From JAZDKP01 sp043802925 (GTDB lineage: Bacteria; Fibrobacterota; OXYB2-FULL-49-7; JAEUSG01), in NCBI GenBank assembly GCA_043802925.1, contig JAZDKP010000162.1:1-29090 (forward strand): a DNA stretch of 29,090 nt, in the 5' to 3' direction. The stretch's first letter is position 1, and the number at the start of each line of letters is the position of its first letter. The notes beneath the pieces were generated by a model that was not told where the DNA came from, made no database searches, and saw only the letters and a program-made list of their open reading frames with translations. Below are positions 25,177 to 29,090 of this stretch, one piece after another. A program made the translations under genes and the position numbers.

Positions 25177-25401
25177 AAAAAATAACACCCTTGCGCTACA
25201 AGGTCTGGGCCCGTGCATGCACTATCTATACTACTGCTTGGGGAACGAACGGCTATCGTCAAAACAGCGAAGAATGGATAACTGATAAATGGAGAATTCA
25301 TGCGCTGAGAGAATGTATATTCTATTTAAGAGATAACGACAGTCAGATGAATCAATTTTTGACCGCCGGGATATCTTGAAATGTATCAAAGGAGTTTCTC
25401 G

Positions 25402-25737
25402 ATGGGTCAGAAGTTGTACGTAGGGAATTTTCCCTTCAGCATCGGCGATGACGATCTCCAGAGACTGTTCGAATCTTTCGGAACAGTCGCCTCTGCAAAG
25501 GTAATCATGGATCGCGAAAGCGGACGTTCCAAAGGCTTCGGCTTTGTGGAAATGGGCAGTGATGCGGAAGCCCAGGCCGCAATTTCCGCCATGAACGGAA
25601 AAGACATTGAAGGTCGTGCGCTGACAGTCAACGAAGCGCGTCCCAAAACCGAAGGCGGCGGCGGACGCGGCGGCTTTGGCGGCGGTGGCGGCTTTGGTGG
25701 CGGCGGTGGCGGTGGCGGCGGCAGAAACCGTTACTAG
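25402..25737 (+). CDS. Glycine-rich RRM RNA-binding protein
   Basis: 111 residues from ATG 25402, chosen because AAAGGAG lies 8 bases upstream (an ATG at 25381 precedes this site). One RNA-recognition motif spans ~3-82, with RNP2 as LYVGNF and RNP1 as KGFGFVEM. The tail (~86-111) is almost pure glycine with scattered Phe/Arg and ends GGRNRY. This is the architecture of the small bacterial RRM proteins of cyanobacteria, Bacteroidota and relatives, often cold-inducible and thought to bind single-stranded RNA. A long AT-rich leader precedes it. It is monocistronic, with a strong terminator just after the stop. Confidence 0.95.
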   Translation: MGQKLYVGNFPFSIGDDDLQRLFESFGTVASAKVIMDRESGRSKGFGFVEMGSDAEAQAAISAMNGKDIEGRALTVNEARPKTEGGGGRGGFGGGGGFGGGGGGGGGRNRY

Positions 25738-25761
25738 ACCTTACCGATTATAAAAAAGAAA

Positions 25762-25790
25762 GGCAGCCCAATTGGGTTGCCTTTTTTTTT
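25762..25790 (+). terminator. Rho-independent terminator of the RRM gene
   Basis: The palindromic stem GGCAGCCCAATTGGGTTGCC (one G-T pair) is followed by nine T residues. It starts 25 bases after the RRM stop codon. Confidence 0.92.
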
Positions 25791-25816
25791 GCCAAAGAAC
25801 CAAAGGAGCGGCAAAA

Positions 25817-25933
25817 ATGTTAAAAATCCTTCTCGTGATGGTGTCGTTTGTTCTGGCTGCAGAGCCAACGGTTTCTGAGAAACTTCAGGAATTGAGCAAT
25901 GCCGGTCAGTGTGCCCGGAAAACCATCTCATAG
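25817..25933 (+). CDS. 38-residue putative secreted peptide
   Basis: A short frame from ATG 25817 to TAG 25933 has a good ribosome-binding site (AAGGAG, eight bases before ATG). The product begins with a classic signal peptide (MLKILLVMVSFVLAAEP, cleavage likely after Ala-Ala near 14-15), leaving a ~24-residue polar peptide with one Cys. It starts 27 bases after the RRM terminator, so it depends on read-through or on an unseen promoter. It could be a real micropeptide or the 5' remnant of a longer gene; no continuation in another frame is recognisable. Confidence 0.42.
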   Translation: MLKILLVMVSFVLAAEPTVSEKLQELSNAGQCARKTIS

Positions 25934-26113
25934 TCCTTTGTTATGGGTGTAAGTCTGCGATTACGCGAAAAGATGCCTAATTTAAAGTTAAAAGGCTCTT
26001 TCAATAGAATTATTTTATGAATTCAAACAAAAGCCTCTTCTCTTTTCTAATAAATTCAGATTCTTTACGACAGGGAACTCACCCTTTGTTATTGTACGAT
26101 ATATTGATCCGGT

Positions 26114-26551
26114 TCAACAGCCGATTGGAATTTCTCCCCCGATATATTTGAGAAAAAGGCCGGGGGAAAAGACCGGGTATTCGACCCTGCGGAACCGGAT
26201 GTTGACTCCGCCAAAGCAAGCGCCCCACACGGAGCCCTGGAACCCGAGAACACAGGGCCCCCCATAATCGTAAAATTCGAGCACGGGACCCAATGAAACA
26301 CCTGAAACAAAGACCCCGGCCTGTGCTTCAGAGTATAACCGGACACGGTCTCTTTCAAACTCAAGGCCGAGGTCAAAGCCAACGGGCAATTCCTTCACGA
26401 TTTCCCCGGGCATGAACCAACAGGCGTACTCAATGCCGCCGCTCAGCCGCACCTTACCATTGCCGAAGTTAACGTGAACCATAGGACCGAGAGTGAATGC
26501 GGAGAATGCTTCGGCCCAGAGAAAGAACAGTGGAATAAAATGGATGCGCAT
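26114..26551 (-). CDS. Putative outer-membrane beta-barrel protein, short
   Basis: 145 residues from the second of two adjacent ATG codons (26551), with GGGG six bases upstream; a longer frame to 26656 overlaps the neighbouring gene and is not supported. A signal peptide (MRIHFIPLFFLWAEAFSA) is followed by alternating strands with Gly/Tyr/Phe (VRLSGGIEYACWF, VGFDLGLEFERDRVRLY, SLGPVLEFYDYGG, NIRFRRVEY). Six to eight strands would form a small barrel. It ends PIGC rather than in an aromatic residue, which may indicate 3' loss. It is the last of three barrel-type genes on this strand, 38 bases after its neighbour. The family is not recognised. Confidence 0.65.
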   Translation of the reverse strand: MRIHFIPLFFLWAEAFSAFTLGPMVHVNFGNGKVRLSGGIEYACWFMPGEIVKELPVGFDLGLEFERDRVRLYSEAQAGVFVSGVSLGPVLEFYDYGGPCVLGFQGSVWGACFGGVNIRFRRVEYPVFSPGLFLKYIGGEIPIGC

Positions 26552-26589
26552 CATGTTCCCCTTTCTTGTCGTCATGCCTTTCAGTCGCT

Positions 26590-27135
26590 TTAAAAAATAA
26601 ACCCCAGGTTCAACCCCGCGCCTATTTTGGATACCTTTTCCGATACCGGGACCCAATCTTCATTCCCTGCTTTCTCCTGCCATTGATCCCTGTAAATTTT
26701 ATAACCCAGCTCGATTCCCAAGGTAACGCGGCGAAAGAAATACTCATAACCGATACCCAGACCGCAATTATAAGAATCTTTAATCACGTGAAATGGATGC
26801 ACGCTCTTTGTTTCATCATTATCGTGATAATAATAGCCCCCGGCCATGATATAAAAACGATGGTTCATTTCCTGGATAATGTCTTTTTGAACCTCCAACC
26901 CCAGTGTAAAGTCGGTGATGATATGCCGTTCATTCCGGAGCTTGCTGTCAAACAGATAGTATATGCCTGTTGCCTGGATGCGCCATTCGTCCGCGGGCTT
27001 GTAGCCATAAAACGCGCCATACCCGGAAAGATTGGAGGCCTTTATGCCGAAGGCCTGATGGTATTTCAGGTAATCGGGTCCGGCATAAAGGGCCGAGGCG
27101 ATTGCGAGCAACAGGATGACAAATAGCCGGTTCAT
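26590..27135 (-). CDS. Outer-membrane beta-barrel protein, paralogue of the upstream gene
   Basis: 181 residues with a signal peptide (MNRLFVILLLAIASALYA). Alternating strands run to the C-terminal GAGLNLGFIF, whose final Phe is the usual barrel-insertion signal. It shares segments with the 202-residue protein encoded just upstream: SNLSGYGAFY against SNLTGYGVAY, GLEVQKDIIQE against GLDLQRNIIRE, and an aromatic/Gly strand after each. The two are tandem paralogues. Only six bases separate it from the upstream stop and no ribosome-binding site of its own is evident, so translation is probably coupled. Function unknown; a small porin-like or surface barrel. Confidence 0.8.
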   Translation of the reverse strand: MNRLFVILLLAIASALYAGPDYLKYHQAFGIKASNLSGYGAFYGYKPADEWRIQATGIYYLFDSKLRNERHIITDFTLGLEVQKDIIQEMNHRFYIMAGGYYYHDNDETKSVHPFHVIKDSYNCGLGIGYEYFFRRVTLGIELGYKIYRDQWQEKAGNEDWVPVSEKVSKIGAGLNLGFIF

Positions 27136-27141
27136 GGTTCG

Positions 27142-27750
27142 TTAAAAGCTGAGGTTTAATCCAATCATGGTCCCAAGACCGGTTTCTTTGGTGGTTTCCA
27201 TCAGGTTCGCCTTGTAATCATAATCGAATTTGTAGCTGACGCCGAGATCCGCGGATATGCTTGGAACAAAAAAGTATTCGATTCCTCCGCCCAGACCCGC
27301 GGTCATCAGCGTCTGTTCCGTGCCATTGGCATCGGTCATGATAGCGCCATTGACACTGGATTTACCGGTTTTTTCCCTGACCGCATAGCCGCCACCGACC
27401 AAGCCGAACACCCGGTATTTGTTTTCCCGGATAATGTTGCGCTGAAGGTCCAGACCGAAATTATATGTATTATCATTTTTCATTCTATACGTCGGCATAG
27501 TTTCTTTTCCCCGAATGTATTCATAATATTTGAACCACGCCGTGGTCCGGATATAGTAATGGGTCAGGAAATTACGCTGATACGCAACCCCATAACCGGT
27601 AAGATTAGAATAGCGGACGCTGAGTTGGTTCTGTCTTGCTGTGGGCTGTTGTTGTTGCCATTCGGTTTCTCCCGCATAAGTTGCGGAACAGGCCAATAAG
27701 GTGGCGAGGGCCAGGGTACGGAAGACAGTTGCTTTGATTTGGTTTTTCAT
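27142..27750 (-). CDS. Outer-membrane beta-barrel protein, first gene of a sigma-54-type operon
   Basis: 202 residues with a strong AAGGAG site before ATG. The signal region (MKNQIKATVFRTLALATLLACSATYAG) could be cut after TYA; the LLAC sequence is a weak lipobox alternative. About eight amphipathic strands follow and the protein ends GTMIGLNLSF, with a terminal Phe. Tyr-rich, opacity-type small barrel; exact family not recognised. A sigma-54 promoter lies at 27789-27804 and two tandem operators further upstream, next to the gene for a sigma-54 regulator. This is therefore the lead gene of a tightly regulated surface-protein operon. Confidence 0.85.
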   Translation of the reverse strand: MKNQIKATVFRTLALATLLACSATYAGETEWQQQQPTARQNQLSVRYSNLTGYGVAYQRNFLTHYYIRTTAWFKYYEYIRGKETMPTYRMKNDNTYNFGLDLQRNIIRENKYRVFGLVGGGYAVREKTGKSSVNGAIMTDANGTEQTLMTAGLGGGIEYFFVPSISADLGVSYKFDYDYKANLMETTKETGLGTMIGLNLSF

Positions 27751-27788
27751 GATGTTACTCCTTGGTTTAGGTTTATGCCTTAAAGAAA

Positions 27789-27804
27789 AGCAACCCTTGT
27801 TCCG
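27789..27804 (-). promoter_or_regulatory. Sigma-54 (-24/-12) promoter of the barrel operon
   Basis: Read on the minus strand it is CGGAACAAGGGTTGCT. The invariant -24 GG and -12 GC are both present with correct spacing, and the -12 block TTGCT is perfect. The predicted start is near 27778, 28 bases before ATG 27750. The -24 block is otherwise only partly conserved (GGAAC for GGCAC). Confidence 0.65.
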
Positions 27805-27890
27805 GAATCTTTAAGGAAAATCAGGCCCGCATAACACGCTGATATTAAGCAAAATACAAACACAGGTGTTTTGGGGAGATTCTATTATAC

Positions 27891-27908
27891 TGCGCAAAGG
27901 ATTACGCA
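27891..27908. promoter_or_regulatory. Tandem operator 1 (enhancer-type inverted repeat)
   Basis: TGCGCAAAGGATTACGCA differs from operator 2 at only two of 18 positions. It is centred ~121 bp upstream of the start predicted for the sigma-54 promoter at 27789. Confidence 0.72.
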
Positions 27909-27923
27909 GTTCATCGGGTGGGG

Positions 27924-27941
27924 TGCGTAATGGATTACGCA
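27924..27941. promoter_or_regulatory. Tandem operator 2 (perfect inverted repeat)
   Basis: TGCGTAATGGATTACGCA has perfect 8-bp arms. Its centre is 33 bp from operator 1, about three helical turns, so two activator dimers would sit on the same face of the DNA. It lies ~154 bp upstream of the predicted start and about 60 bp from the stop codon of the sigma-54 regulator gene. Confidence 0.75.
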
Positions 27942-27999
27942 TTCAACATGGATCCAGTGTATCGAATTATGTAGGGTGCGGGGCGGAACGGAGGGTGGC

Positions 28000-29090
28000 T
28001 TAAAGGTTTTCCAGCCCGTATTCCCTGATTTTGAGCTGCAGTGACTTGCGGGAAATGCCGAGGCGTTTGGCCGCGTTGGTGCGGTTGCTTTTTTCTTCCT
28101 TCAGTGCGGTGATGATATGGCCCTTTTCGACATCGGAGCGTGAGGCGCGGAGCGAGGACTTCAAATCAGACGCGGATGTCACGGACGGCCGGGAGGATTC
28201 TTCCATCAGATGCGGCGGCAGGTCGGCAAGGTCAATCTCCTCGCCACAGGCGAGGACGAGGGCGCGCTCCACGAAGTTTTCCAGCTCGCGGATGTTGCCT
28301 GGCCAGCCGTACCGCAGCAGGCGCTCCATTGCGCTTGGGGTGACGCTGCGGATCGTGGACCGCGTACGCGCGCGAACGGACTCAATAAAATGGCGGAGCA
28401 GCGTGGGGATGTCTTCCTTTCGTTCGCGCAGGGGCGGGAGCGAAAGTGGAATGATGTTCAGCCGGTAAAAGAGATCCTCGCGGAAACGGCCCTGGCGGAC
28501 CTCGGCCTGAAGGTCGCGGTTGGTGGCCGTGATGAGGCGGAAATCGGCCCGGATTTCGCGGACCCCTCCGACGCGCTCAAAGGTGCGCTCCTGGAGCACG
28601 CGCAGCAACTTGACCTGCACGGCCGGGCTGATTTCGCCGATTTCGTCAAGGAAGAGCGTACCTTTGTCCGCGAGCTCGAACCGGCCCGCGCGCACCGCGG
28701 TCGCGCCCGTAAAGGCCCCCTTTTCGTGGCCGAAAAGCTCGCTTTCGAGCACGCTTTCGGCCAGGGCCGCGCAATTGACCGCCACAAAAGACTGGCCGTT
28801 CCGTGTGCTTCGGGCGTGAATGGCGCGCGCCACGAGTTCTTTGCCGGTCCCGCTTTCGCCCTGGATGAGTACCGTGGCGTCCGACGGGCCCACGCGTTCG
28901 ATGATCGCGCGCAATTCCTCCATCAGGCGACTTTGCCCCACCATGGGACGCCCGCCCGCGGCCGAGAGTAAGCGGGGTTCGTCCTGGGCGTCGAGTACGC
29001 TCTCGGTCTTTTCGAGGATGCGGACGATTTCATCGGCCGCGAACGGCTTGGTGATGTAGTCGGCCGCCCCGTTTTTCATGGCTTCCACCG
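28000..29090 (-). CDS. Sigma-54-dependent response regulator, 5' part outside the window
   Basis: The frame is open to the window edge, so the N terminus is missing; the Met near 29088 is internal. What remains is the end of a receiver domain (AMKNGAADYITKPF with the conserved Lys), a linker, a full AAA+ sigma-54 domain (Walker A GESGTGKE, contact loop GAFTGA, Walker B FLDEIGE) and a Fis-type HTH (SNRTNAAKRLGISRKSLQLKI) at the end. It is a different protein from the regulator at 1616 (clearly divergent linker and HTH). Because two matching operators and a sigma-54 promoter follow directly, it is the best candidate activator of the barrel operon at 26114-27750. Its partner kinase is not in the window. 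Confidence 0.94.
   Translation of the reverse strand, partial: VEAMKNGAADYITKPFAADEIVRILEKTESVLDAQDEPRLLSAAGGRPMVGQSRLMEELRAIIERVGPSDATVLIQGESGTGKELVARAIHARSTRNGQSFVAVNCAALAESVLESELFGHEKGAFTGATAVRAGRFELADKGTLFLDEIGEISPAVQVKLLRVLQERTFERVGGVREIRADFRLITATNRDLQAEVRQGRFREDLFYRLNIIPLSLPPLRERKEDIPTLLRHFIESVRARTRSTIRSVTPSAMERLLRYGWPGNIRELENFVERALVLACGEEIDLADLPPHLMEESSRPSVTSASDLKSSLRASRSDVEKGHIITALKEEKSNRTNAAKRLGISRKSLQLKIREYGLENL

Noticed and set aside
25239..25253. GG-N10-GC spacing upstream of the RRM gene
   Set aside because: Neither block resembles TGGCAC or TTGC beyond the invariant bases, and it lies ~150 bases from the gene; likely chance.
25956..25967. TGCGATTACGCG, similar to the operators at 27891 and 27924
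   Set aside because: The half-sites are six bases closer together, so it cannot match the 18-bp operator, and no promoter follows.
26552..26656. Longer start of the short barrel gene
   Set aside because: It would overlap the neighbouring gene and put 35 non-signal residues before an obvious signal peptide.
28210..28971. Long plus-strand frame across the right-end regulator
   Set aside because: It is the antisense shadow of the AAA+ domain; similar antisense frames lie opposite the other sigma-54 activator genes.

Overview
The window looks like a piece of a Gram-negative chromosome of the Fibrobacterota/Chlorobiota/Bacteroidota (FCB) superphylum, most likely Fibrobacterota or a neighbouring candidate phylum. 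The main reason is four secreted proteins that end in the beta-strand sorting domain of type IX secretion cargo (a (S/T)PNPF or TPNPA opening, a central Y/W-N/D-x-x-G-R/Q-x-V strand, and a K/R-rich last strand). Beta-barrel outer-membrane proteins, a lipoprotein and three sigma-54 activators (EBPs) fit this. The lineage is an inference. No rRNA, tRNA, CRISPR array, transposase or phage gene was seen.

Layout. 190-4649 (+) is a four-gene overlapping operon: sensor kinase, sigma-54 response regulator, periplasmic coiled-coil protein, outer-membrane barrel. 4759-8732 (+) holds four secreted proteins: a coiled-coil protein with Ca-loop-like repeats, a triple CarboxypepD-reg-like protein, a 97-aa His-tailed protein and a seven-unit beta-propeller. 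8869-11220 (+) is a heparinase II/III-like lyase. 11303-20263 (+) is a tight operon: an 793-aa lipoprotein of unknown function, a peptide-type ABC importer (membrane-anchored binding protein, unknown periplasmic protein, two permeases, fused double ATPase) and a small zinc metallopeptidase. 20335-22695 (-) is a PAS/sigma-54 activator carrying a lectin-like domain, divergent from an SGNH acetylesterase (22914-24563, +). Next are a DUF456 membrane protein (-), a glycine-rich RRM protein (+) and a 38-aa secreted peptide (+). Three outer-membrane-type proteins (26114-27750, -) follow, and then the 3' part of another sigma-54 response regulator (28000-29090, -) that runs off the window.

How it works together. 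The strongest theme is sigma-54 control of cell-surface and secreted proteins. I see sigma-54-type (-24/-12) promoters before 4841, before 6986, before 22914 and (minus strand) before 27750, with a weaker one before 190. Each has an inverted repeat about 95-155 bp upstream of the predicted transcription start, where activators of this class bind. Three loci share a CTGAT-N8-ATC repeat and could be the regulon of the kinase/regulator pair at the left end. The barrel operon has two near-identical 18-bp palindromes spaced 33 bp apart, directly downstream of the gene for its probable activator. The acetylesterase has its own divergent activator with a putative carbohydrate-sensing domain. A dispersed palindromic repeat (two clear copies, one degenerate) sits at gene ends. 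In one case it supplies the last 26 codons and stop of the ATPase plus the start region of the next gene.
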